Positions 9,430 to 22,335 of a stretch of DNA of 64,000 bases are shown piece after piece. Made by a program: the position numbers and the translations under genes. This stretch comes from Hofstenia miamia (Eukaryota; Xenacoelomorpha; Acoela; Hofsteniidae), in NCBI GenBank assembly GCA_900660155.1, contig CABFPE010000249.1, positions 1 to 64,000 of the forward strand. The letters run 5' to 3'. Below the pieces are notes generated by a model. The model saw only the letters and a program-made list of their open reading frames with translations, made no database searches and was not told where the DNA came from. How positions within the stretch are numbered: the stretch's first letter is position 1; each line of letters starts with the position of its first letter.

Positions 9430-11270
9430 TGGACAAGACACAAGAGTTACTGTCATAATTCAAGAAAGTACCGCATGTTGTTCCTGTTTCCACTACGATT
9501 CCAAAAACCATGCCTCATGCGCAAGATCAAACAAGCGAAGAGACATGTGCATGTACACATATTCCTTCACAATGTGATTCTGATATGGCTACCTCGACAA
9601 ATAGCATTACCTATCCAAGGTGTTTGACAGAGAAACAAGCCAATTACTTTCTATCTACGTACACGTGGCTTTTTGCACTATTAGGTAGAGATTTTAGCCC
9701 TTAATCTAGATTCTAGTGGTGCCTCTGGGGACGGGCAAGGCCATTGTGATCCATAAAGTGTAGAATCTTTTCCTTATTATATCAGCCCAGTGTTTGTGAC
9801 CATAATTACTAGACACTATTTTAGGTAGCCTAGGCTTGCATCTTGCCGTGATGCAAAAGATATACTACAGTTTGCAGAAAAGGGTGTTCACGTTGCACAT
9901 AAGTGGGTAAACGGATCCATTTTCTGATTATCCGGCCCTCATTAGTCTTTAAGAGATTAATGGGGTTGACATGGGAATTACATTATGTTCCTCAGAAACC
10001 TGTGCAGCAATGGTAAAAACCACAGCACAGAGGATGCGGAATTAATTGTTTGCACAGATAAAGTCCAATATTTCTCTAATTATTGATGAATTCACTCAAT
10101 CGCATGTTTGATTGCATATATCTGTCTACATTGCACATAAGTGGGTAAACGGATCTTTTACTTCTGGTAATGCTGATACTTTGCGTAAGAAAATCGGCAA
10201 ACATTTCACTTCTAAAGCACATAAATCTGCTGTTGAAGTTATTGAGCTTAGAGCTGGTGAGTCCCTGACAAACACTGTTGTTGAACACCANTGCACAGAT
10301 AAAGTCCAATATTTCTCTAATTATTGATGAATTCACTCAATCGCATGTTTGATTGCATATATCAGATGTGCTCTATCAGAACTGACGGAACCAGGAAACA
10401 TATTTCTGGCTATCAAAGAGTTGCCTGGACAAGATACGACCTCGACATTAAATACAGTTGTAAGCCTGCTCAATGAATGTAGCTTTAAAAATACTTACCT
10501 TGCCTAAAGAATGGTGGGTTTTGTAAGTGCCGGAGATTCCGTGAATGTGGAGTCGGACAACAGTTCAAGAGTGTGTTTCCGCAAATCACAGTATGGCATT
10601 GTTTGAACGACAGGTTTGAGCTCGCCATAAAAGACTCAATAGATACGGTAAATAGTGTGTATCATCGTCAGACTGTCTTTGATAAGCTGAATTAATTATT
10701 CTCTGTTTCAAAAAAGCTCCAGTGATAAGTAGGCCTTTTCAGACACCTTCACTATAAATATTTTTTAGAAAACTACATTAAGTTTCATGTGATCTGAATG
10801 AGCGGTACTGAAAATCGGAAAAATACTTACTATTGGATGGGTTTCTTCGTCATATCGAGCTGTCAATGCATTTTGGCAAGACTACACAGCACTCTGCAGC
10901 TTAGGCATCCATAATAAGCTATCTACCACACATTTTGTGGAGAACGTTCCGTGAGTTCCTTGACAATCCGAATAATCCTCCTCAACACATACAATGCATC
11001 CGAAACAACGTTGTCAAGGTTATTCCGATTAGCTCATCAGAGGCTGAAAGAGGGTTTAGTATAATGAATCTGACATGCACTGATATGCGTTCATTGAAGA
11101 CTGCAGTACAAATAATGGGGCCATCAATGGGCCACCAGTAATTTTCTGAAATCCTGAACCAACGCACCGAAAGTGGCTGACCCATCAATGCTCGCCCTTG
11201 GACACACAAATAGCTTTCTTTGGGCGACTCGAGTCAAGTACAAAAGCCTTTTGTTTAGCAATGCTTTTCA
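9430..11270 (+). mobile_element. Decayed hAT-type transposase (KIAA1586/ZMYM-like)
   Basis: Plus-strand pieces in several frames follow the order of this hAT-related family. They include a TTF-like region WVNGSFTSGNADTLRKKIGK then HFTSKAHKSA (10,140-10,230), an RNase-H-fold start NISLIIDEFTQS (about 10,070), RCALSELTEPGNIFLAIKEL (about 10,367), and the C-terminal dimerisation signature ISSSEAERGFSIMNLTCTD (about 11,030). Many stops and frameshifts make it dead. Two segments of about 75 bases recur with a 240-base offset (9,887/10,127 and 10,050/10,290), and an ambiguous base at 10,291 sits exactly on one junction, so the order may be an assembly artefact. No terminal inverted repeats were found. 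Confidence 0.75.
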
Positions 11271-12211
11271 ATTTTAATAACTGCACTTGATTTTATGGTG
11301 TTGTAAGCTTTAATGTGTTATATATTCCTTTTCGTAGTAGTAACCAGTGACATACATTCATATTCTTAAAATTGGTACAAAACCATTATATGAATTATAA
11401 GTTAATACGTTAAATTTATTAGGTCAACATACTTCGCTATATACCAAGTACAATTGCTTTTATTAAATTGCCAGGCCTATCCCATTTCTGCCGCCGCCAC
11501 CCCCACCTCTAAACCTAGGAACACTCCCCTGATTACAATAACAAGTAAATTCCAATGATAAGCAAGTTGAAACTTAAATATTCACATGCAATTAAATTTT
11601 TCTGTTTGTACCAATTAACTGAATTGATCACGGGCAATATAATATTTATAGTGTATAAGCCACAGCAAACTTTGAAGGTTGTTTTTAGAGGTACACAGAG
11701 TGCATAAGCCGCTTCCGCCATGCGACACTAATGTTATCCTTCCACAAAGACGTTTTCCATTGATTTCACTCCTCCTGATGAATGGAATTAAATGCTGAAT
11801 ATTTCCAAGTAAAAAATCTTAACTCCGAACGTAGTTAGAACTTTAGAGATATACTATTTAGACTCTGTGTATAAGCCAGACCCCAAACTTTTAAACCAAA
11901 TTTTAGATTCACATGAGCGGCTTATACACAAGGATATCCGGTAATATCCGCTTTTCAAAAATATATATTATTGTTAATTAAAGTTATACTTATGTTCATT
12001 GAATTCAATACTTAAAAATAGTAAAAGTGCGTGGAATAATCAGCCAGAAAAAGTGACGTACACACTTTTAAGATCTTGTTTTATTGACTTTCTGGCTTAG
12101 CAATCACATGTTTCAGATTAATTTATCAATATAGAAATCCAAATATTTTATTTGAGGATCACAATAGAGATATCCGATATTATGCTAATTATATTTCTAA
12201 CAAAAAGCTAC

Positions 12212-12357
12212 CTCTTCGCTCGTGAAGGCGAAAATATAAGAAAGCTTCTTTTTCCAACCTGTTTCATACATGAGAGGCTTGTTGAAGGCGTTTTCACAGC
12301 AATCCACGTGAACCCATGAATTTAAACGCTCGATGAACACTTCACACCAAACATGAT
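12212..12357 (-). CDS. NGLY1 exon d (catalytic His and Asp)
   Basis: 146 nt; acceptor GTTTTTAG, donor GAG|GTAGCT, ending in phase 0. Encodes [19 protein letters not shown], then [20 protein letters not shown], with the catalytic His and Asp. Confidence 0.95.
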
Positions 12358-15300
12358 CTAAAAACGATGTGTGAAATTCGCCACTATTCAGTATAGCAAA
12401 ATGCCAACATAGAATACAATCACAGGAAAAGTACTGCAAGGAGTCTTTGGCATACTAGAAAATTCTAAATTCTAATGAAATTTCAGGCACACACATTCGA
12501 GAAATGTATGTTGAGTAGATCGGAATAAGAAAAAACACATGTAAAATTTTTTTAATACAAAGACATGTTCACAGAACATTATATTATCTATTTACTGATA
12601 TTTAACAAGTCAATACATATTACATGCGATAGTTGCAATTAATATTTTAAGACCAAAGAGTTCGTAGACATTAAACATACATTACATTTAACACTTTCTT
12701 ACATTCCAGTTACATATGTTGCCAGTGTTTAGGCCTATGGATCTCACAAACACTTTCATCTGTACTGGTTACCATTTCTAGTATAGTGTATGACCATCAG
12801 AGGGCACTGAAATATTTTGTGTCTAATAATCCTAAAATACATGTATATTTTCAATTTTATGGTTCTGGCTTGAAATAAAAAGTTATATGCAAGAAAGGGT
12901 TAACGGTGAAAATTAAAACAGCTTAGATTGAAAAGGATTTTAAAATAATTAGTTGCGTTCTAGCAATACTGTAACTTACAAATTCAAGCTATTGCTACAT
13001 GCGAATCAACCCAGATGCCATTGATGTTATAGATCTTGAACACTACAAATGCATAAAAAATAAATTGCATTTTACACTAGTTTTATAAAAGGCATAAATT
13101 TTAAGTTCAGTTTGTAGTTTTTAATGCAAATTTCTGACATGGCAGACATGGATCCCGCAAATGACAAATTGAAGAAGTGTTTTTGACATTTAAATGGATC
13201 GAAGTAGGCTGTGCTTGGATCTAAATTTGCTGCCATGTTCATCTCCATTAAGAAGGTTCGGCAATAGCTTGTGACAGTATTTTAGAATGCTTAGAATGCG
13301 AAACAAAAAAATTAATCTGAATAAAATTTCAGGAAATTGATGTTTTGACAAATTTATAAGAATATATTTGACATCTATTTAAAATCTGAATTGAAAATTT
13401 ATGTAAATTTGATGAAAGTAAATAATTAACATCACATATTGTTTAAATAATCACAAAATAAAATATAGCAGAGTCTGTGCATTGTGATTTCGTATATTAC
13501 AATATCCCATTTTAGGCTTTTACCGACAAAAAGAAAATGCTTATCATTGAGAAAAAATGAAATCCACTTTGCTCTTGGATCAAATATGGAAGAAGGGCGA
13601 AATGTAACACTTGTGGATTACAGTAATTGATAACATGCAGCGCATCCAAATGAATCGAGTGATAATCTAACACACATTAAAGTAGTGTTTTGCCACTAAA
13701 ATGACTAGCATGATTTAGCCGTGCGATAGGGGCTCATACGAAATTTCAATCCTCATTATAGACAGAGATAAATCATCACATTATAATTCACATTGATGAA
13801 TGCAATACATAGGGGAAAGGCTTGTGTCAAATCCAACAAACTCGCAAATAACGTAAATACCAACTAAAGCGTGGTGTAATGTCAAGACGTCAACATTGGT
13901 AATTGTTTTCGCACCATTGGTTATTGCAAAGTTACCGTGAAAAAAGCCAATAATTTTGTTGAAACACTACCAGTTGTGAAGCAGTGCGCATTTGAATTTT
14001 ATACGGATTGATTCCGCGTTTTGGAACATTAACTGACAACGAAATTATTAACAGGGTTCAATCATCATGTTCCAAGCAGGAAAGGAATTACTATGACATT
14101 CCCAACAAAGAAATTGTTGCATCGTCAAATGGATACATTGTACCAGTTTGTGACATTATTCGAAGGCATTCACTTGTGAGTTTAATAAACATGATAAATT
14201 TTGGAAAGTGAGACGAAGATATATATTCCAAGTAAACTTTAAATATCACAACACAAAAGAAAATAGTGGATATTTTTCAACGTAAATTATAAATTTTGTA
14301 TTTCGCCTGATTTTATTTCGTGATTTTTTTTCCATGTTGCACAAATACATTGTTTTTGTATAATTTTAGAATAACGGTAATTAAAAAATTTATAATTTAT
14401 TATATAACCAAACAAGTTTTTTAATTCATAAAAATTTATTATTTAAAAATTCAATAAATTAATATACATAATATATTCAAATGGTTAGGAGATGTTGCAA
14501 AAAAGTTGAATGTAATAATGAGCCTAATGCAATAAATTTATTATATATAAAAATATCTCAATGCGCCGGAACCAATGTAGTTGGAAACTGAATTCAAGCA
14601 ATCAACCTGTAAAATCAAGAACATAACGTGTTTCCAATTGCATTGCCTTACAGCAAAGAGTAAAACAGTTTGCCCATTCACCACATCGACCTCTTCTTGT
14701 TTCGAGAAGCTTGCCAGGGTTATTAAACCTAAGCATTTGAACTTGATAACAAAATGTATTAATAAACACTAATAGAAATTTACCTGGGGAATCTTTCACC
14801 ATGGCCACATTTATCACAGAAGTGATTCTCAACACGAGAGCCACCATTTAACATTTCTTCGTTAGTTGGTGTTAATGACCCACACGCTTTCGTTTTTCCT
14901 CCGCAACGAGAACACGGTAATGTGTTTACCCATTTGAAGAAACTGCGCTTAAACCAATGTAAAAGTTGTTTTACTAAGCATTCTGTATAAGAAGTTTCTT
15001 TAATTCCGTTTTCTAAAATAGAATTAACTGGTCATCATTGCAACAAAGTATCCTTAGAGTATTCCAGATTATATATTTATTGCGACAAAGTAATTGAAAT
15101 ATAATAAAGAATACACATTTCAATTATTTCTGATTTTTAGGCTGCTGAAATTCATGAAAAAAACCAAATAAAACAATAAGCTAAGATAACTTTAACAATG
15201 AAATTCTGCATTGGCGACTAAATAACAAAATCTTTACATCTGAACACAAACAGTGCTTGGATACATAAAGTAACACTTATTTATACAATTTTGAAACTAA

Positions 15301-15520
15301 TTACATTCCAATTTTAAATTCAAATCTGGAAACTTTTAAAATGTCAAGAATGAACAAAATATACTTTTGGCAACATTGACATACTTTTTGAATAAGCAAG
15401 TGTGTCGTTGGCCTTTGAAATTAGTTCATCTACAGGGATACATGATTGTGCCTGTACTTGCAAAATTGGGTCTTCATAAACTCGAAAGATATTGATATGG
15501 TTTTGCAATCGACTCTTCAT
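12212..15520 (-). CDS. Peptide:N-glycanase (PNGase, NGLY1-type), partial gene of four exons
   Basis: A cytosolic amidase that removes N-glycans from misfolded glycoproteins exported from the ER. Exons are 15,385-15,520, 14,784-15,012, 14,607-14,728 and 12,212-12,357; all junctions are GT/AG and in phase, giving 211 codons. Order: [27 protein letters not shown], a zinc site (CSRC and CDKC), [19 protein letters not shown], the nucleophile in RCGEWANCF (Cys137 counting from the ATG at 15,520), DHVW (His164) and WVHVD (Asp181). The 17-residue His-Asp spacing matches yeast Png1. Known homologues continue with a VVDVT-RY block and, in animals, a PAW domain; I found neither leftwards. No PUB domain exon was found upstream. 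An in-frame TGA just before the ATG at 15,520 means that codon is either the true start or the exon border lies slightly further in. Confidence 0.93.
12358..14606 (-). other. NGLY1 intron between exons c and d
   Basis: A+T-rich. A plus-strand frame of 67 codons near 14,008-14,211 is not recognised and has no start or splice support. No transposon ends were seen. Confidence 0.6.
14607..14728 (-). CDS. NGLY1 exon c (catalytic cysteine)
   Basis: 122 nt; acceptor ATGCTTAG, donor ACAG|GTTGAT. Encodes [20 protein letters not shown] and [20 protein letters not shown]. The transglutaminase-fold nucleophile Cys is in RCGEW. Confidence 0.95.
14784..15012 (-). CDS. NGLY1 exon b (zinc-binding region)
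   Basis: 229 nt; acceptor TATTTTAG, donor CCCCAG|GTAAAT. Encodes [20 protein letters not shown] and the paired CxxC motifs LPCSRCGG and HFCDKCGH, which hold the structural zinc in PNGases. Confidence 0.93.
15385..15520 (-). CDS. NGLY1 exon a
   Basis: Encodes [19 protein letters not shown], then [20 protein letters not shown], matching the segment before the zinc domain of PNGases. The donor is A|GTATGT. The 5' border is uncertain: a TTTTAG acceptor precedes 15,524, but TGA then precedes the ATG in frame. Confidence 0.85.
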
Positions 15521-17266
15521 TCAACTAAAACGGAATTAATTAAAAGCATTGTGCAAATTCAAAATATCACGCGATGTTGTTAAAAGAAATTGTAAGCCGG
15601 CAAATACAATTTCATGGTAGTTGTATCAAGTATGACCACATTAATAATGTCTGACAATTATGTTTTGGTATCTTTTTGATTCATTAAGTACATGATTTCC
15701 ACAAATTATTGTTGCACGACAGATCAATGTACTATTATCGATTACTCATTGACAGTGAACATAGTTTAATAACAAACAGTGTATTAATATGGAGTCTGCA
15801 TCTGCAATACAATGATTAAAGTAGAGACAAAAGCTTCAAGACTGAGACAGATAAATCCGGTTAAATGCAAAAAAGCAAATAAAGTAGAAAATCAAACTTT
15901 CATCTTCGGAGCAGGAGCAGTTTATTGTTTTCAGTTTTTCTTAGAAGAAAATGATTTCTAGCATTATTAACAATAAATAGTCCCTTAATTTGACTTTCTA
16001 AAAAAGAATAATTATAATTCAACGATATGGGGAAAAGATTACATTTTAACGAACGATCCTTAGTTTCCTCGTAGTCTTGAAAATGATTAATATTAATGAA
16101 AAAGGAATAACGGGATTTGAGTTTATAAGATAAGAACAAAACCTTTAAACGACTCGCGACAGAAGAATACTTGATAGTCAAAGTTTAGAGAGTTCTGTTC
16201 TGATTCAAGGGGAGAAGCACATCAAATTGTTTTGTTTGTATTATAAGACGTTTCATTTGCCAAACAACAGTCCAATACAACAATAGTCTGACTAACTGAC
16301 ATCCGATAAGCACTTCCAGTCATTGGCATAACAAGCAAAGCTGCATTGCATACTTCAGGAAGGTGGTTAAAATATATATTCACTCTACACGTGAACATTT
16401 TAAGCAGAAACATTAATAGCAATGTAATAATTATTAGCAAAAGCTAGGCACTGTCAAAAAAACACTTGATTTGAAATTGATTTAAAATAGAAATGTGAAT
16501 GTACCATCTATAGAAATGGACCTCTAGGTTACATGAATACATTTCGAATATTATTCAGTTTGAAACTACGTGCAGCATACGTATATCTCATCCCCAAATG
16601 CCAGTTAAAATTCTATAGAAATAATATTTTATAAATACAAATAAATACAAATTAATGTAAAGTTTTGGTTATTTGACACAGTAGAGATTTGATCTAGAAA
16701 CTTTCGCAATATCCGGTTTGGTTCCATTTGAAAATTTGTTTGAATATTTACTAGTGTTTTACTTTCAGTTTCACAAACTTCAGGTAACTGAGAACTCTGC
16801 TGTTTCGATCTCTACCCCTGCTGAGAAACTTATGGAAGAATGAAAAGCTTGTGAAAAATCTCAGAAAGTGCATGAAAAGAAAAACATTAGATTGTATATT
16901 TGATTATATTTAACCATGTTAAGCTGAAAATTTAAAGCCCAATTTTTAATATGAAAATAATTTTTAGCCTGTTTAATGTTATTTTTAGTTTGCCCAAAAA
17001 ATTTTGAAATCTTTAATCTCAAAAAAATCTTGAGTCTCATTGTCTCAATAAAGAAAAATCTCATTTCTCATCCTAAAAATAAAAGTATCTAACTCAAAGT
17101 CTTGGTCTTGTCTCAAGTTTTTGATACTTGCACCTCATTCATGTTTAATTGTAGCAAAAGTAGTCCAAATATGTGCAATTTTGATCTTAATAAGGTTCCA
17201 TGTGTCAGTTAGAAGATTACTGATGCAAGGCTATAGCATACCAAAAAACATTAAGATTGATTTATG
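15521..17266. other. Intergenic or 5' intron of NGLY1
   Basis: Short minus-strand frames at 15,900-16,181 and 16,222-16,440 have no recognised homology and no convincing splice sites. I see no repeat structure. Confidence 0.4.
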
Positions 17267-18077
17267 CCCAGATAACAATTTAAGGTCTAAACAACATTGT
17301 TTTGGGTTGTTATTTGGTTGTTTTATGTGTCAAAAACAACGTTGTTTTAACGTCGAAATGGTACCATTTCATTGGTCGAAACAACGTTGCTTCAACAACG
17401 TCACATTTGGTTGATTTTTATTCATGAAACAGCAATATTTTGAGGTCGTAACAACGTTGTTTTATGTTGTCACATGCTTGTCTTAGCATTACTTTTGTAT
17501 GCAAAATAAAATTTTATATTGCTAAGCAGTTCAAACATTGCTGTTTAAACAAACACAAGCCCAACAAAGGGCAGACCACTATCTTTGAGATACTGTTAAG
17601 CATATTCAATACAAACATTTGTTAAAGATTTAAATGAATGTCTTTTATATAAATGATAACAATGAGCATAAAAATCTGCCAAATTTAACAAAAATTTAAA
17701 AATCTAAAACTAAGCACAATTTTGAAATAGTACTTTCTTAAGTCGTGAAAAATCTCTTCAGCTCAATTGTAACTTATGATATTTAACAGTCAATGTCAAG
17801 GTGTCCAAATATTCATGAATAATAAATTATTTTGAAAATTCACTTTTCTGGTATATTATAATTTTTCACAAATTAAAAATTTCAAAAAAGATTTTGCAAA
17901 TCCTTTTTTATATAAAAGGATCTTGTAATAAAAAAACAAAGTGAGTTAAATTTGCAAGCATCTGCACACTCATGATTTTTTACTAAAGTTGTTATTACGA
18001 TGTTAGTGGTTGCTGCAACAACCAAAAGTATGAAACAACTATAAACAACGTAAAAACAACCAAAATTGTTATCTGGG
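17267..18077. mobile_element. Non-autonomous element rich in CAACGTTG palindromes
   Basis: The ends are inverted repeats: CCCAGATAACAATTT at 17,267 and, in reverse complement, CCCAGATAACAATTTTGG at 18,077. The left third holds a cluster of palindromic AACAACGTTGTT-like motifs and the right end AACAACGTAAAAACAACC-type repeats. There is no coding capacity beyond a chance frame. The superfamily is undetermined because no clear target duplication is visible. Confidence 0.7.
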
Positions 18078-19458
18078 TGGTGACCATTTCGTGATAATGA
18101 TGCAAAAATATAGTTGCTTTGTAATGTGACATCATCCTCAAAAGTAAATCAATCTATTATTTTTATCAATGTGAAGTCCAGTAATATTTATTTCAAATTA
18201 TTATTTGTAATAGTAAAATTGATATGCATTCACTCTTAATGAGTGGCCTGTTGACAAAAGATTATTGGTTCATGTATGACAGGATTTCTAAAAGTGCAAA
18301 CCAAAAAGTGTGAAAATGTAAACCAAATGAGTCCAGATGAGTTTCCTTAGAATGAGTTAAATTCAATGAATAATATATGTGCACTGCAAACCAAAAGGAT
18401 CAATTGGCAACTACATCAAACTAAAAATTTAATGGATACTTAAGAAAGGAAATCAAGTTTTCTACACTAGAATTTGATACATTAATTTATCTGATTAATT
18501 ATTATCTCATATTTTTCCTAGCCTAGAAGTCACATTTTTAGTTTTTAGGACTATTTTAAATAATTTTTATGAAACTTGCATAGTACAATAAATTTAGTTA
18601 ATTTGATTTTATATTACACTTAGGTTATTCTGAATTTTTTGATTCTATATCTTTAATGATTTTACCTGTGAATTTATATTTGATAGTTTATAATCAAGTG
18701 ATAGTTAAGCAATTTTTTGATATCTAATGCAGTGGTAATCCTCTAACAGTAGATTTACCAGAACAAATGACTAATTCAAAAATCATTCTGCCAATAAATG
18801 ACTAGAAAAATTTCCCTAGACACTGAGCTATATCTCAAGAATATTATTTAATATAAATTGCAAATATCTTCTTTAATTTTAAAAACAATTGTCATCTTAC
18901 ATAAAATAACACAAACATCTCATATATTGGGATTAGCAGTAACAAAATTTACAATTTGCAAGTATTTGATTTGATGCAATTCAATATTCCCTAATGTGAG
19001 AAATTTAAGTGTAAACACTATTATGTCAAAATTGAGTTGCACCTTATTTTAAGAAATATAATTAAATGAGGTGATAGTATGAGGAAAATTTGCTAATTAA
19101 AGTTCATGAATATAAAATTTTGCCTCAATGTTTAAGAAGTAATCCCAAAAACACTGTTGATTTACTGATAGAACTGTCACATTTTGCATAACTCATTTGT
19201 AAAATTCATATGAGTTTAAACAGCATTGAGTCAATAGTCTTCCAAGCATCTAATAAATAAGTAGAAATATTGGTATCTCTTTAATACATAATATTTATTC
19301 TATAATTTTTCCTACTCAGTAAATGTATTAAACATCATACAATTATTCAAAAGTGGTTTAAATTCTGTTTTTGTGCTACACATTTCATCTGTAGCAATGG
19401 CGAATTCAGGGGCTATTGAAGCAATCATCCTCCTAAAACATTTTTTTACATGTATATA
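18078..19458. other. Intergenic, no feature recognised
   Basis: A+T-rich sequence with no supported gene, RNA or transposon end. Confidence 0.5.
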
Positions 19459-20236
19459 CAGTGTCAGACAGATTAATTCATCACAGCATATTTTTTTGTC
19501 TTTTCTCCATTTTCCAGAAATTGCTACATAGAAAATTTCTGAAAACGCCTAATATTCCAATGCTGTTCTTTTAGTAAAACTCTACTATGTTATTACTTAC
19601 ATTTTATTCATATGGCTTCTAACTTAGAAGCTAATTTTTGACAAATTCAATTGTTTAAATTTTCTAATCTCTCAAATAGATCATGAAGTACATATCCCTC
19701 ATTTGACTGTTACTTTTCTTCTTGCTTCTTTCAAGAGAAATGGTAAAATTAATCCCCAAAGGAAAAGAAGATGTGGTGTATATGAAACCTTAACACCTCC
19801 TTTCTCACCTGGCCTTTCTCCAATCAAAGATTTGTGGGCTATTTTAAAGCAAAAATTTCATATCACCATGAAAGGCTTGAAGCACGAACTTATCCATCAC
19901 TGTCAAGAAATTTGGAATGAGGATGAGTAAAAAGCCAAACTTTGATAGAATCATTGCCAAAAAGTGTTAGAAACTAAAAAATTTGTCTTTCGAATTTTAG
20001 ATTTTTAGTTATCGAAGTAAAATACAAAAAATAACTGTTTATTGTTTGCTAACAGCTAATTGAAACAAAGTGACGAATTAATTAATCCGCACTAACAAAA
20101 CAAAAAATACATGTAGTTCCAAAATTTTATTATAAATTTGTATTAATTTTTTAGGAATTAACCTTAAATTAAGGTGAATTATATTGCTACATGCATGAGA
20201 TTTTTCTAGGATAATGAATTAATCTGTCCGACAGTG
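19459..20236 (+). mobile_element. Decayed Tc1/mariner element
   Basis: The termini CAGTGTCAGACAGATTAATT and, in reverse complement, CACTGTCGGACAGATTAATT lie between TA dinucleotides (19,457-19,458 and 20,237-20,238). A plus-strand frame at 19,703-19,930 holds the transposase C-terminal signature SPGLSPIKDLWAILKQKF, corresponding to the usual SPDLNPIE-LW block. At 778 bp it is internally deleted; only the last third of the transposase remains. Confidence 0.85.
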
Positions 20237-21256
20237 TATTAAAATTAAATCAAGATAGCAGCACATGTGGCAAACAGACTTCTTGTAACAACTCTGTGCT
20301 TGTGTATTGATACTTCATCAACAATATTTTTAAAAATAGTTATGTAGTAAAGTATCCGGTTTAACAACTATGTCATTTTTAATACCGAAGAGAAATCACC
20401 TTAAAATTCTTTGCTGAATCCACCCCTCCAAAGGTCAAAATAAGGATTGCATCTGCAATTGACAAAAATACATCAGGTATTCATAGAAAGGGCGTAAAAA
20501 CTAGCAATAATACCCCATTTTCAAGTCGAGCTATTTTTAATTTAAAATATCTGCAATGTTAATTATTAGATTTAATATTTTTGTAAATTTGCTTTAACTT
20601 CTTTATCACAAAATTTTTAAGAAGCCTTAACCTTAAGGAACCTAGCATTTTTTGAAAATTGTTAATGGTTTTTGCTAGATATTTCTAAACACTAATAACT
20701 CAAGAACCAACAAAGTGTATGAAAATCTGAAAGCACCACGGTGTTGAGGAGTTTTTACTACACAACACTTCTGTCTTATGGTGCATTTTCAGGAGCATGC
20801 TGTGGCTAAAATTCTACCTTGATACCAAGCAAACAAAATTTGTGTTTTCACAAGTACACTCCGAAAATCGGTCTACTATTCTATTGGTTAGAGTATTTCA
20901 GAGGTCAGATTTTTCTACGAGAAGATCCAAATTTCATCCTGATATTTTACTGGTTGATCATTATTTCCAAATTTACTATAATGCCCTATCGTGCTGTTTT
21001 TCAGAGAGGAAACTCGTCACTCTGAAATTATGTACGTTATGCTAAATTATCTCAGCACGGCAACGTACTCCCTTGAAAACAAAACACACTGCAGGTCGTT
21101 CTTAAAAATGGCAGTAGTGAAAACATGTTCCAAAGGTCAGGAGTAGCAGAGTTGGAACTGGCTAGCCGGAAGTTTTAGGGCCTGTTCCGGTAGTTAGCCG
21201 GCATAGCTAATAATATAATTTTATTTGCATTATGTATTAAATTTATAAAAGTATAT

Positions 21257-21257
<1 letters not shown>
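20237..21257. other. Intergenic, no feature recognised
   Basis: Two overlapping plus-strand frames at 20,797-21,045 resemble no family I know. The rest is A+T-rich spacer, including a short GGCTAGCCGG-type patch near 21,160. Confidence 0.4.
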
Positions 21258-21289
<32 letters not shown>

Positions 21290-21292
<3 letters not shown>

Positions 21293-22283
21293 GCGTCCAA
21301 ATTTGTTGGTTCACCCCTACATTTTTCAGTTTCAGTATAACACGTAATATATTATGTATTGTTTTATAGAATATGACATTTTACTGTTGTAAAATGATTC
21401 ACTTTCATATGTTTTGTTTTCTATTAGATATTTAAAATTTTAATCAACTACTAAAATTTAGTTTGACTTACTAGAATAGTATTTTAGCTGAAAATTTCGA
21501 AATGTTAAGGAAATCGGACTAATTTTCAATTAGGAACTCCAAAACATAGAAATAAATTTTGCTTGCCCTTATTTCCAAGGTAATATTAAGTGACGAGACA
21601 ACAATAGAAGTACAGTTGTCACAACCCAGATTTATGAGAAGCGGGGAAGAGCCCATTTTAGCACACACATGGTAAAACGGATAAAGCATCCTCCGAAAAT
21701 GATGATTTGGGGTTCTATGTGCGGGTCTGGCGTGGAAGGATGCATGTGGTTAAGAGCATTATGAACTTACAACAGTATATAGAGGTTGTAAAACGTCATC
21801 TGAAGCCACAAACAGATGAGTGGTTTAATGGTGATTTGGATTTTCCAACAGGACAATGTACCTTGTAGTACCTCTTAGGCTTCTAAACAGTGCATTACGG
21901 TTAAAGTATCCGTTTATTGGATTGACCATCCAATTCAGATATGAACCCCATTGAAACTTTGTAAGCAATAATAAAACAAAAACTGTCCAAGACCGACACT
22001 AGTTGGCAAGATTGACTTAAGTAACCAATTGTTAAACATTTGCTATAATGATAATGAATTCACTGCCAAGTGAAATGACACATGCAAGAAACTTGTGGAT
22101 GTAATGCCTGCAATAGTGGAGGCCTTGATTCGAGCTAATGGTTTTACATAGAAACGATTTTTATGTCACAAATATATGCTCTTGCGTTTGTAATCACATA
22201 TGGCTTATTATTTTTAAGAAAATGCAAATATTTTCAAAAAACGTAACATTTTGTAGGTGACCCAATTATTTTGGCCGCAAATG
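21290..22283 (+). mobile_element. Decayed Tc1-like element between (TA)n tracts
   Basis: The termini GTTGCGTCCAAATTTG and, in reverse complement, CATTTGCGGCCAAAATAATT form imperfect inverted repeats beside TA. The interior gives fragments of a Tc1 transposase: HTWVKRIKHPPKMMIWGSM, then a run ending WIFQQDN, in several frames with stops. About 1.0 kb. A (TA)n tract (21,258-21,289) directly abuts the left end and another (22,284-22,335) the right, as expected for insertion into a TA repeat. Confidence 0.8.
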
Positions 22284-22335
22284 TATATATATATATATTT
22301 ATTTATTTATTTATTTATATTATATATATATATAT

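Noticed and set aside
14008-14211. Plus-strand 67-codon frame in an NGLY1 intron
   Set aside because: No ATG at its start, no recognised domain and no splice sites.
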